Assembly (NCBI RefSeq): GCF_000744255.1 | Contig: NZ_JQLO01000001.1 | Location: 1,922,001 to 1,986,000, forward strand | Direction: 5' to 3' | DNA length: 64,000 nucleotides | DNA from: Carnobacterium divergens DSM 20623 | GTDB taxonomy: Bacteria; Bacillota; Bacilli; Lactobacillales; Carnobacteriaceae | Part shown: piece by piece, positions 26,529 to 33,597 of the stretch | How positions within the stretch are numbered: the first letter of the stretch is position 1 | Layout of the letters: every line of letters begins with the position of its first letter | The notes under the pieces: generated by a model | What the model was told of the DNA's origin: nothing | Databases searched by the model: none | Seen by the model: only the letters and a program-made list of their open reading frames with translations | Made by a program: the position numbers and the translations under genes

Positions 26529-27209
26529 TTATTTATAAGCATAGTAGTAATTATTGTGTTGTTTTTCCTGTTCCCCGTTGAGAATCGCTCCAATAATCGG
26601 TACCCTAGTCATTTTTATCTGTTCAATCGCTTGTTTTGCTTTATTTTTCATCGTTACTTGATTTCTAAATACAAACAAAACGCCGTCAGTGTATGAAGCT
26701 AATACTAAAGCATCTGAGACAACCGTAACGGGAGGTGAATCAATAATAATTACATCAAACTGAGTTTTTAATTCTTTTAGTACAGCGCCCATTCGCTTAG
26801 ATCCTAGCAATTCATTTGGATTTGGTGGAATTGGCCCACTGGTTAAAATAAAAAGATTTTCTATCTCGGTCTTTTGAAAATTATCACTGACTTTACTATC
26901 TCCAGTTAGACTGGTTGAAAGCCCCTTAAAAATTGATTGGTTAAAGGTTTTATGAACAGTTGGTTTTCTCATATCTCCGTCAACCAATAACGTTTTTTTT
27001 CCTTTTTGTGCATACACAATTGCCAAATTGGCTGAAATAGTGGATTTCCCACTCATAGGTTCTGGTGACGTGATTAAAATCGTCTGAAATGTTTTATCCA
27101 CCCCAGAAAATTCAATAGCAGTTCGAATGTTTTTAAACTGTTCACTTATTGAAGAAGTAGCATGCATTTTTGTAATCAATCTGCGTTTTTCATCTCCTAA
27201 TCGATTCAT
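26529..27209 (-). CDS. Polysaccharide tyrosine kinase, CpsD/Wze (BY-kinase)
   Basis: Cytoplasmic bacterial tyrosine kinase that, with its membrane activator, controls polymer length and export. Start chosen at ATG 27209 (MNRLGDEKRRLIT, 226 residues) behind GGAAAGGAGG. Walker A EPMSGKST, Walker A' LLVDGDMRKPT, Walker B VIIDSPPVT, and a C-terminal tyrosine cluster (NNYYYAYK) for autophosphorylation are all visible. It overlaps nothing of its own cluster but its frame starts inside the end of the Wzz gene region; spacing from that stop is short. No CpsB phosphatase is in the cluster. Confidence 0.93.
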   Translation of the reverse strand: MNRLGDEKRRLITKMHATSSISEQFKNIRTAIEFSGVDKTFQTILITSPEPMSGKSTISANLAIVYAQKGKKTLLVDGDMRKPTVHKTFNQSIFKGLSTSLTGDSKVSDNFQKTEIENLFILTSGPIPPNPNELLGSKRMGAVLKELKTQFDVIIIDSPPVTVVSDALVLASYTDGVLFVFRNQVTMKNKAKQAIEQIKMTRVPIIGAILNGEQEKQHNNYYYAYK

Positions 27210-27237
27210 GGCTATTACTACCTCCTTTCCAATTTCT

Positions 27238-27918
27238 CTATATTTCCTCAGGCAATTCACCTATGCTACCTAGTACTGTAATGTTTAGCATCTCAATGTC
27301 TTCTTTGCCTTTTATTGTTCGATCTAGGAGGCTTCTCATAATAATCAATATGAGTCCGATAACGCCTCCTCCAATCAACGCAACTACCATTAACATTGTT
27401 TTATTTGGAGAAATGGGTTTACTAGTTTTCTCTAGTTTTGCAGTTGATAAAATAGTGACATTATTTATTTTCATAATAGAAACAATTTCCTTTTGAAAAA
27501 TGCGAGCTGTTGTATTCGCAATGTCTACCGTTGCTTTTTTGCTTGAGTTCTCAACCTTTATGTCAATGATTTGAGAGTTTGTTGCACTGCTAACTTGAAT
27601 GGACTCGTTTAATTCCTTTTCCGAGTATGCATTTTTTAATTCTTTTTTTACCTTATCTAAAATTCTAGGACTTTTGATAATTACGTTATACGTATTAATC
27701 AAATCTAAATTTGTTTGAACACTTTGTTGTTGGAGAATAGAATCCTTTTCTTCTGTTTGATTAATAAGTAGTTGAGTACTACTTTGGTATACTGGTGTTG
27801 CGATAAACCACAGATACATACTCATCATGCTCAATGAGAAAACTATTGTTCCAATTAACCACCACTTATTTTGTTTAATTGTAGTTAGTATCTTTTTTAA
27901 ATCAATAATTTCTTCCAT
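27238..27918 (-). CDS. Chain-length regulator / kinase activator, Wzz-CpsC family
   Basis: Membrane protein of 226 residues with two helices (about 18-38 and 177-197) enclosing an extracytoplasmic domain (QLLINQTEEKDSILQQQ, VSSATNSQIIDIKVEN) and the LEKTSKPISPNKT motif before helix two. The C-terminal cytoplasmic tail (LLDRTIKGKEDIEML) is the part that activates the BY-kinase encoded next. RBS GTAGGAG precedes the ATG. With the kinase it forms a split BY-kinase as in other Firmicutes. Confidence 0.92.
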   Translation of the reverse strand: MEEIIDLKKILTTIKQNKWWLIGTIVFSLSMMSMYLWFIATPVYQSSTQLLINQTEEKDSILQQQSVQTNLDLINTYNVIIKSPRILDKVKKELKNAYSEKELNESIQVSSATNSQIIDIKVENSSKKATVDIANTTARIFQKEIVSIMKINNVTILSTAKLEKTSKPISPNKTMLMVVALIGGGVIGLILIIMRSLLDRTIKGKEDIEMLNITVLGSIGELPEEI

Positions 27919-27927
27919 TGTGATCTC

Positions 27928-29202
27928 CTACTTTGCGCCCATATTCAAACCCTTGATGCTGGATAAATTCCCTAATGAAATAAGCTTAATTTCTGGTTTT
28001 TTCTCAAAAATATTTTTGGTATCAAAGACCACTTTTTGACGCATCAGGGTAAGTTGGTCTACGTCAATCGTTTTAAATTCATCATGATCCGTAAGAACTA
28101 AGAGTAAATCGCTATCCACAACGGATTGTTTAAATTCTTTTTCAATCCATTCTTTTTCCACATGTGGATCAAAAATAGACAGTTCATAGCCTCTTTTTTC
28201 TTTTAATAAGTCGACAATTTCAAGTGCGGGGCTTTCTCTAATATCGTCCACATTGCCTTTATAAGTAACACCTAATACGGTAATTTTCTTTCCGTCTATC
28301 TTCTCCATTAGCTCTTCTACTTTTTCGACAATAAAAGCAGGCATCGTACTGTTGATTTCCCTTGCCTGTTGAATTAATGGCGTAACCGTTGGCGCCATCG
28401 AACTAATAAAGTAAGGATCAACTGCCAAGCAATGTCCTCCCACTCCTGGTCCTGGAGAATGAATGTTTACTCGTGGATGTTTATTAGCCATCTCAATTAC
28501 TTCCAAACTGTCGATGGCTAATGCATCTCCAATTTTGGCAAGCTCGTTAGCTAAGGCAATGTTGACGTCTCGATACGTATTTTCCATCAACTTGGACAAT
28601 TCTGCAGCCGATGCGGATGACGAGATCAATTCGCCTTTTACAAAAATGCCATAGATTTCTTTTCCCGATTTTGTACAGGCTTCTGTTACACCACCAATAA
28701 TTCGATTGTTGTATCTTAGTTCTTGTAAGATTTCCCCTGGTAACACACGCTCTGGGCAATGCACAAGAAAGAGATCTTCTCCTACTTTAAATCCAGCCTC
28801 TTCAATTAAAGGCAAGATGATATCTTCTGTTGTGCGTGGTGCAATCGTTGACTCTACAATAACGGTATTGCCTTTTTCTAAATAAGGAATCAACGAGTTG
28901 ACGGCTGAAATCACATACATCAGATCACAACTTTTATAGCGATCCTCTTTATTAGGTGTTGGCACCGCCACGATAAAAACATCTGCCTGTTCAACTTGAG
29001 TCTGTGCTTTAAAATTACCTGAGGTAATTGCACGAGTTAATGCCTCTTGAAGTCCAGGTTCCTCAATATGAACTTGACCCTCTTGTAAAGAATTGACAAC
29101 TTCTAATTGAACATCGACGCCGATAACCTGTTGCCCGTAATTGGCAAACATAATAGCGGTTGGCAAACCGATATAACCTAGTCCTATTGTTACGATTTTC
29201 AT
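27928..29202 (-). CDS. wecC: Nucleotide sugar dehydrogenase, probable UDP-ManNAc dehydrogenase
   Basis: NAD-dependent enzyme oxidising a UDP-sugar to its uronic acid, supplying a precursor for the repeat unit. The 424-residue protein begins with the Rossmann loop GLGYIGLPTA, which favours the UDP-ManNAc/UDP-GalNAc dehydrogenase branch over UDP-glucose dehydrogenase. The catalytic cysteine is in GVGGHCLAVDPYF (about residue 255). The YKGNVDDIRESPALE motif marks the C-terminal binding domain. It lies 21 bases after the preceding lipoprotein gene. No WecB epimerase gene is in the window. Specificity is inferred. Confidence 0.85.
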   Translation of the reverse strand: MKIVTIGLGYIGLPTAIMFANYGQQVIGVDVQLEVVNSLQEGQVHIEEPGLQEALTRAITSGNFKAQTQVEQADVFIVAVPTPNKEDRYKSCDLMYVISAVNSLIPYLEKGNTVIVESTIAPRTTEDIILPLIEEAGFKVGEDLFLVHCPERVLPGEILQELRYNNRIIGGVTEACTKSGKEIYGIFVKGELISSSASAAELSKLMENTYRDVNIALANELAKIGDALAIDSLEVIEMANKHPRVNIHSPGPGVGGHCLAVDPYFISSMAPTVTPLIQQAREINSTMPAFIVEKVEELMEKIDGKKITVLGVTYKGNVDDIRESPALEIVDLLKEKRGYELSIFDPHVEKEWIEKEFKQSVVDSDLLLVLTDHDEFKTIDVDQLTLMRQKVVFDTKNIFEKKPEIKLISLGNLSSIKGLNMGAK

Positions 29203-29223
29203 TTTGACACCTTCAATTTTTTA

Positions 29224-29721
29224 TTATTTTGCTTCCACATTCCAACTTGCTAATACTTTATCTACGGGTTTGTATTGAATTTGTTCAATTTTTTGATCTT
29301 TATCAATGGAGAAATAAGCTTTTCCTGAAATGGTTTTATCTGGTTCAATTTCATTCCCAAAATTTGAAACGGTATCATCAATTCTATGTTCTTTTCCGTC
29401 CGTTGTGGTGACTACAAAATCAATGGCGCCTAAACCTAGTTTTGCGGAACTAATATTTTTCCCATTAATCTCAAAACCATATAAGGATTTCGTTTCTTTT
29501 CCTTCATTTTTAGAGACTGTAGTTGTTTTAAGTTGTTTAAGGGTTAATTCCATTCCATCGACTACGATGGCTTCCCCTAATTTATTGGCTGAAGCTTGTT
29601 TTTGAACCACTTCTGTTTTATCTTCTTTTTTAGTTGTTTCTTTACTGTCAGTAGTTTTTGCAGAACATGCACCTAAAAGAAGCATTGCGGTTAAACTAAA
29701 GGCTAGTGCTAATTTTTTCAT
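29224..29721 (-). CDS. Lipoprotein with DUF4352/Telokin-like domain
   Basis: Exported lipoprotein of 165 residues. The signal peptide ends with lipobox LLGACS (Cys19-20), followed by a charged Thr/Lys linker (about 22-45) and an Ig-like DUF4352 domain (about 48-165: GEAIVVDGMELTLKQLKTT, GFEINGKNIS, GKAYFSIDKDQKIEQIQYKP). GGAGGAAT precedes the ATG. Gap to the polysaccharide cluster is 21 bases, so it could be its first gene. Upstream of it lies a strong hairpin. Function unknown; such domains usually mediate protein contacts at the membrane surface. Confidence 0.87.
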   Translation of the reverse strand: MKKLALAFSLTAMLLLGACSAKTTDSKETTKKEDKTEVVQKQASANKLGEAIVVDGMELTLKQLKTTTVSKNEGKETKSLYGFEINGKNISSAKLGLGAIDFVVTTTDGKEHRIDDTVSNFGNEIEPDKTISGKAYFSIDKDQKIEQIQYKPVDKVLASWNVEAK

Positions 29722-29740
29722 AAAATTCCTCCATTAAAAT

Positions 29741-29776
29741 GATATCTCACAGAAATTTGGCTCTCTGTGAGATATC
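29741..29776. terminator. 13-bp perfect hairpin between Ig-repeat gene and lipoprotein gene
   Basis: GATATCTCACAGA (29741-29753) and TCTGTGAGATATC (29764-29776) are exact reverse complements with a 10-base loop. It directly follows the stop of the Ig-repeat gene (29789) and precedes the lipoprotein RBS by about ten bases. On the minus strand it is followed by ATTTTAATGG, a weak U tract, so it may be a leaky terminator or a 5' leader element of the lipoprotein/polysaccharide transcript. Confidence 0.75.
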
Positions 29777-29788
29777 TTATTCAAAAAA

Positions 29789-32122
29789 TTAAGGTTGTAC
29801 GGTTACTACTTTTGTAGATAATTCACTGTTGTCTTCGCTGTAACCAACAATTTTCACATTGTCGCCGGCTTTAATTTTGCCTGCGCCAATATAATAACTG
29901 AAACTTCCACCACTAAATGTACCGCCCCATGCTTGAGGTTCACCATTGATTAATACACGAGCTCTTACGATATCTCCAGTATATGATCCTTTAATAGTTG
30001 TTTCTCCAACATTGTAAACAGACGGTGAAATGGTTCCTTGTACAACTGCTTTAATTTTAACGACTTTATTTGAATCTAACACTTTATCGCTTTTATCATA
30101 AGCAGTAATTGTGACAGTATCTCCAGCTTTAATTTTGCCTGAGCCAACATAATATGTGAATCGTCCATTATTGAATGAACCCCCCCATGCTTGGGCTTTT
30201 CCATTAATTGTAACGCGTGCTTTTGCAACATCTCCCGTATAGCTTCCTGTAATTTCTGTGTCGCCTACTGAATACTCAGCTGGAGAAATAGTTCCTTGAG
30301 TTGCAGCAGATTTAATACTAACAGCTTTATTTGCATCTAAGACTTTATCATTTTTGTCATAAGCAGTGATTGTAACGACATCACCAGCTTTAATTTTGCC
30401 TGAGCCAACATAGTATGTGAATCGTCCGTTATTGAATGAACCCCCCCATGCTTGGGCTTTTCCATTAATTGTAACGCGTGCTTTTGCAACATCTCCCGTA
30501 TAGCTTCCTGTAATTTCTGTGTCGCCTACTGAATACTCAGCTGGAGAAATGGTTCCTTGAGTTGCAGCTGCTTTGATTTTTACAGGTTTATTAGCATCTA
30601 ACACTTTATCATTTTTGTCATAAGCAGTGATTGTAACGACATCCCCAGCTTTAATTTTTCCGGCTCCAACATAGTATGTGAATTGCCCATTATTGAATGA
30701 ACCACCGAAACCTTGTGCTTGACCATTGATTGTAACCCGTGCTTTTGCAACATCGCCTGTGTAGTTTCCTGTAATTTCTGCATTTCCAATTGAATACTCA
30801 GCTGGACTAATAGAACCTGATACAGTAGCATTGTTCACTTTAACTGGTGCATTCTCCTGAAGCAGTTTGTCATTTTTATCATATGCATTCATTGTGACAA
30901 TATCAGTAGCACTAATATTTTGATTTGCTGCATAAAAGGTAAATTTACCATTCTCTAAGTTTCCGCCCCACGCAACTGAAACACCATTTATATACAAACG
31001 TAATTTAGCAACATCACCGGCATAAATCCCTGTAATATTTGAATCTCCCACTGTGAAATCATTTGCTTTAATTGATCCGGTTACTGGTGGAGTATTTGTT
31101 ACATGAATTTCAATTTCTTTTGTTGTTTTCAGTCCCACTGAGTCAACAACTGAATATTTCACTTTGTAGTAGCCCTCTCTTGATGTATCTACTTGATTGC
31201 TTTCAACGACTAATTTATTTGTAATCCAACCGTCTTCCGTATCATATGCTTTTACATCTTTTAAAGCAGCGGCATCATCATAGACACTGTTCAAAGGTAC
31301 TGTTAATTCCTTGTTGTCTCCAATAATAATTTCTGGCGCTGTATCGCCATAGCCTGGATCCATTTTAGAAATTGGTATATTCACTCTGCTATCAGTTGAT
31401 CCAAGATTCCAGTCAATAATATTATCTCTTTGCGATAATGCTGTTTGTACATGATAAAATCCATCTTGAGCATCTGCAATACGTACTCCTGATTCGGTAA
31501 TTGCTTTACCTAAATCTAGTTCTAAGTTCATCGTAATATGTGGTAAAATTCCAATAATGGTTGTCATTGAAGGATTTTGAAATACAATTGTATTATTTAC
31601 TGTATCTACTCTTAACTCTGAAGATGTATAGGTATGATTCATTATTGGAAACCCAATATTCCATGCACGAATTTTCCCAGTAATTGAATTTCTAAAGGCT
31701 TCTGTTTTTGCTAATTCACGAAATTCTTCTGGTAATTTAATAACGTAATCGCTTCTATCTCCCCAAGAAATATCAGCAATTTTTTGAATATCTAATTGAA
31801 TGCCTAGGTTACCTGTTGTGATACCATCTTTTAACTGTAACCCTTTGTCAGCAGAACCACTGTAAATTGTTTTTCCCCAAACAACAAGTCCTAAAGCTCT
31901 TGCTTCAGCATCTACTGCTTCTTGTGGTGTTTGAACTTTTTCATTTGTTGCTTCTCCATTTTCAGTCGCTTCTACTGCTGTAGTATCAGCTGCTTCTTGT
32001 GCTTGATTAACCGTCGTTTCATTTTCTTGTTCAGCTGCTAAAGAGATAGCTGGTAATACTTGAGTTGAAATTGTTACCGCTGCTAAAATAGTTGCTACAG
32101 TTTTTGTTATTTTTAAATTCAT
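29789..32122 (-). CDS. Secreted protein with DUF5011 and five Ig-like repeats
   Basis: Exported protein of 777 residues. Signal peptide about 1-29, a Glu/Thr/Ala-rich spacer (about 30-80), a putative lectin or adhesin N-domain (about 80-265), a DUF5011 Ig-like domain (about 270-345: NKELTVPLNSVYDDAAAL, GYYKVKYSVVDSVGL), then five tandem bacterial Ig-like modules of about 87 residues (motifs EITGSYTGDVAKARVTINGK, AWGGSFNNGRFTYYVG, TITAYDKNDKVL). There is no LPxTG, WxL, LysM or GW motif, so the way it stays at the wall is unclear. RBS AAGGGGAAT precedes the ATG. Confidence 0.87.
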   Translation of the reverse strand: MNLKITKTVATILAAVTISTQVLPAISLAAEQENETTVNQAQEAADTTAVEATENGEATNEKVQTPQEAVDAEARALGLVVWGKTIYSGSADKGLQLKDGITTGNLGIQLDIQKIADISWGDRSDYVIKLPEEFRELAKTEAFRNSITGKIRAWNIGFPIMNHTYTSSELRVDTVNNTIVFQNPSMTTIIGILPHITMNLELDLGKAITESGVRIADAQDGFYHVQTALSQRDNIIDWNLGSTDSRVNIPISKMDPGYGDTAPEIIIGDNKELTVPLNSVYDDAAALKDVKAYDTEDGWITNKLVVESNQVDTSREGYYKVKYSVVDSVGLKTTKEIEIHVTNTPPVTGSIKANDFTVGDSNITGIYAGDVAKLRLYINGVSVAWGGNLENGKFTFYAANQNISATDIVTMNAYDKNDKLLQENAPVKVNNATVSGSISPAEYSIGNAEITGNYTGDVAKARVTINGQAQGFGGSFNNGQFTYYVGAGKIKAGDVVTITAYDKNDKVLDANKPVKIKAAATQGTISPAEYSVGDTEITGSYTGDVAKARVTINGKAQAWGGSFNNGRFTYYVGSGKIKAGDVVTITAYDKNDKVLDANKAVSIKSAATQGTISPAEYSVGDTEITGSYTGDVAKARVTINGKAQAWGGSFNNGRFTYYVGSGKIKAGDTVTITAYDKSDKVLDSNKVVKIKAVVQGTISPSVYNVGETTIKGSYTGDIVRARVLINGEPQAWGGTFSGGSFSYYIGAGKIKAGDNVKIVGYSEDNSELSTKVVTVQP
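29790..31085. repeat. Five 87-residue Ig-like repeats (261-bp DNA period)
   Basis: Five tandem coding repeats. Copies three and four (roughly 30045-30305 and 30306-30566) are nearly identical in DNA with a 261-base period; the outer copies are more diverged. This suggests recent unit duplication in the middle of the array. Confidence 0.8.
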
Positions 32123-32225
32123 AAATAATTCCCCTTTTGTGTAATTTTCTGTTTACTAAAATTTTTTCCTTTCTTTAGAATCGTTTTAGTTTTTTTTAAC
32201 GGGAACTAACTAACCCAAAAACGAA

Positions 32226-32441
32226 CTACTGAATTTCATCTGTTTTCAAACTCAAACATTCTTCCCATCTATCAATATGGTTGATTGCCCTTACGTTATA
32301 AAATTTTTCTAAAATGATCTTTTTAACTTCCTCAATAGAATATTCTATGCTTAATACTAGGGCTTTTGATATTTTACGACCATCTAATGTTAAGAACTCA
32401 ACATAGTAAATGACATCATCTTTCCAATACTCTTCAATCAT
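32226..32441 (-). CDS. Small hypothetical protein (paralogue of 52776-53009)
   Basis: A 71-residue acidic, soluble protein without signal peptide that I do not recognise. I start at the ATG ending at 32441 (MIEEYWKDDVIYYVEF) with GGGG eight bases upstream; a GTG three codons before is possible. It aligns along its whole length with the 77-residue protein at 52776-53009: IEEYWKDDVIYYVEF / IEDYWNDVLIYSVVF, RKISKALVL / RMISKILIF, EYSIEEV / DYTMEDI, and the Asp before the C-terminal part (HID / SVD). Both copies lie beside surface-protein genes. It is 100 bases upstream of the Ig-repeat gene, same strand. Confidence 0.75.
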   Translation of the reverse strand: MIEEYWKDDVIYYVEFLTLDGRKISKALVLSIEYSIEEVKKIILEKFYNVRAINHIDRWEECLSLKTDEIQ

Positions 32442-32450
32442 TGCCCACAC

Positions 32451-32912
32451 CCCTTTTCACTTTTTTCTATTTATTAAACTAATGATAAATGGAAAATCAA
32501 AAATAAAACAAAATAGATCAGCAAAGCTAGTAATCATCGCTTTGCTGACCTTTGAATTAGTTATTTTTCTAAATTTTAAAAATCATTAGTTTATTGGAAT
32601 TTTGATTTAATTTCAATTGTTTGTGTCCAAATAAATTTAAACACCATTTTTTTATTCATATTTTGTTCACAATTTATTTTTAAATATATAGATAACATCC
32701 ATCTTACAAGTAATTATATGTATTTATTTGTTTAATTTGCTTGTTTTTTTCAATAAAAATCATATTTTATGTACATTTACAAAACTATCTTATAGATAAT
32801 AGCGTTTTTTATAACAATTTTTTTTATTTTTTTCCAAATTTTAAATAGTGCATTATTAACTTTTTTAATTTAGAATAGTACCGAAACTATTTAATTCTAA
32901 GGAGAGATAAAG
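32451..32912. other. AT-rich intergenic region (460 bases) between the 71-aa gene and the recombinase
   Basis: No gene. It holds a perfect 10-base hairpin TCAGCAAAGC (32518-32527) / GCTTTGCTGA (32539-32548) with an 11-base loop; on the minus strand its 3' side continues into TATTTTGTTTTATTTTTG, a weak terminator-like tail. The rest is very AT rich (about 32560-32880) and must contain the promoters of the two divergent flanking genes and possibly recombinase target sites, but I could not assign any with confidence. Confidence 0.6.
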
Positions 32913-33471
32913 ATGGCAATTATTGGTTATATGCGAGTTAGCACAGTTCATCAAAAATTTGACTCACAAGAGCGAGCATTACGAGAGTATGGAGTTGATG
33001 TTTTATATAAAGAAAGAGAAAGTGGTAGAAAAGAAAACAGACCCATCTTAGATGATTTGCTACAAAAACTTAATGCTGGAGATACTCTTGTCATATTCAA
33101 GTTAGATCGATTAGCAAGAAGTACAAAACAATTATTGTTCTTACTAGATGACTTTGAAAAAAAAATATTAACTTTGTCAGTATTCAAAATAATATTGATA
33201 CCTCAACCCCAATTGGGAAATTTTTTTTACCGTTATGGGGGCCTTCGCAGAAATGGAAGCTGAACTTATAAGGGAACGTGTTATTTCTGGTCTTGTTGCT
33301 GCTAAAGAAAATGGAAAAACATTAGGTCGACCAGAGCTAACCAAACAAAAAAAGAAAGCTCTTCATTTATCAAATACTACAGAATTATCGACGAAAGATA
33401 TTGCGAAAGAATGCCAATTGAGCCTTTCTACTGTTTATAACTTAATTAGCAAAAAAAAGATGGTTAATTAA
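32913..33471 (+). pseudogene. Serine recombinase (resolvase/invertase family), two frameshifts
   Basis: Small serine recombinase of the Tn3 resolvase / DNA invertase family, broken. The N-terminal frame from 32913 gives the catalytic part: GYMRVSTVHQ with nucleophile Ser10, then YKERESGRKENRP and FKLDRLARSTKQLL. It goes out of frame at an A9 run (33157-33165), where ten A would keep FEKKNINFVSIQNNIDTSTPIGK; and again at a T8 run (33231-33238), where nine T would restore FFFTVMGAF. The third frame (from about 33235) carries AEMEAELIRERVISGL and a C-terminal helix-turn-helix (LSTKDIAKECQLSLSTVYNLI). Both lesions are single-base losses in homopolymers. Good RBS AAGGAGAGA. Joined length would be about 186 residues, the usual size. 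Confidence 0.88.
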
Positions 33472-33523
33472 ACATCAGCTTTCGTTATTTATTCATGTTT
33501 TAGTTATCTATTCCATGAAAAAT

Positions 33524-33564
33524 AGACTCTTTATTTTCCAACTGTTTCAGAAAATAAAGAGTCT
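33524..33564. terminator. Bidirectional terminator between recombinase and giant adhesin
   Basis: Perfect 15-base arms AGACTCTTTATTTTC (33524-33538) and GAAAATAAAGAGTCT (33550-33564), flanked by A/T-rich sequence on both sides. The two genes converge on it. Confidence 0.85.
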
Positions 33565-33597
33565 CTAAAATTTATTTCTTCATTACTTTAAAAAGAT

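Noticed and set aside
32786-32803. Imperfect palindrome as a recombinase target site
   Set aside because: The arms are short and AT rich as is everything around; no second copy or inversion repeat was found.
33235-33471. Separate 78-codon gene on the plus strand
   Set aside because: It is the C-terminal part of the frameshifted serine recombinase, not an independent gene.
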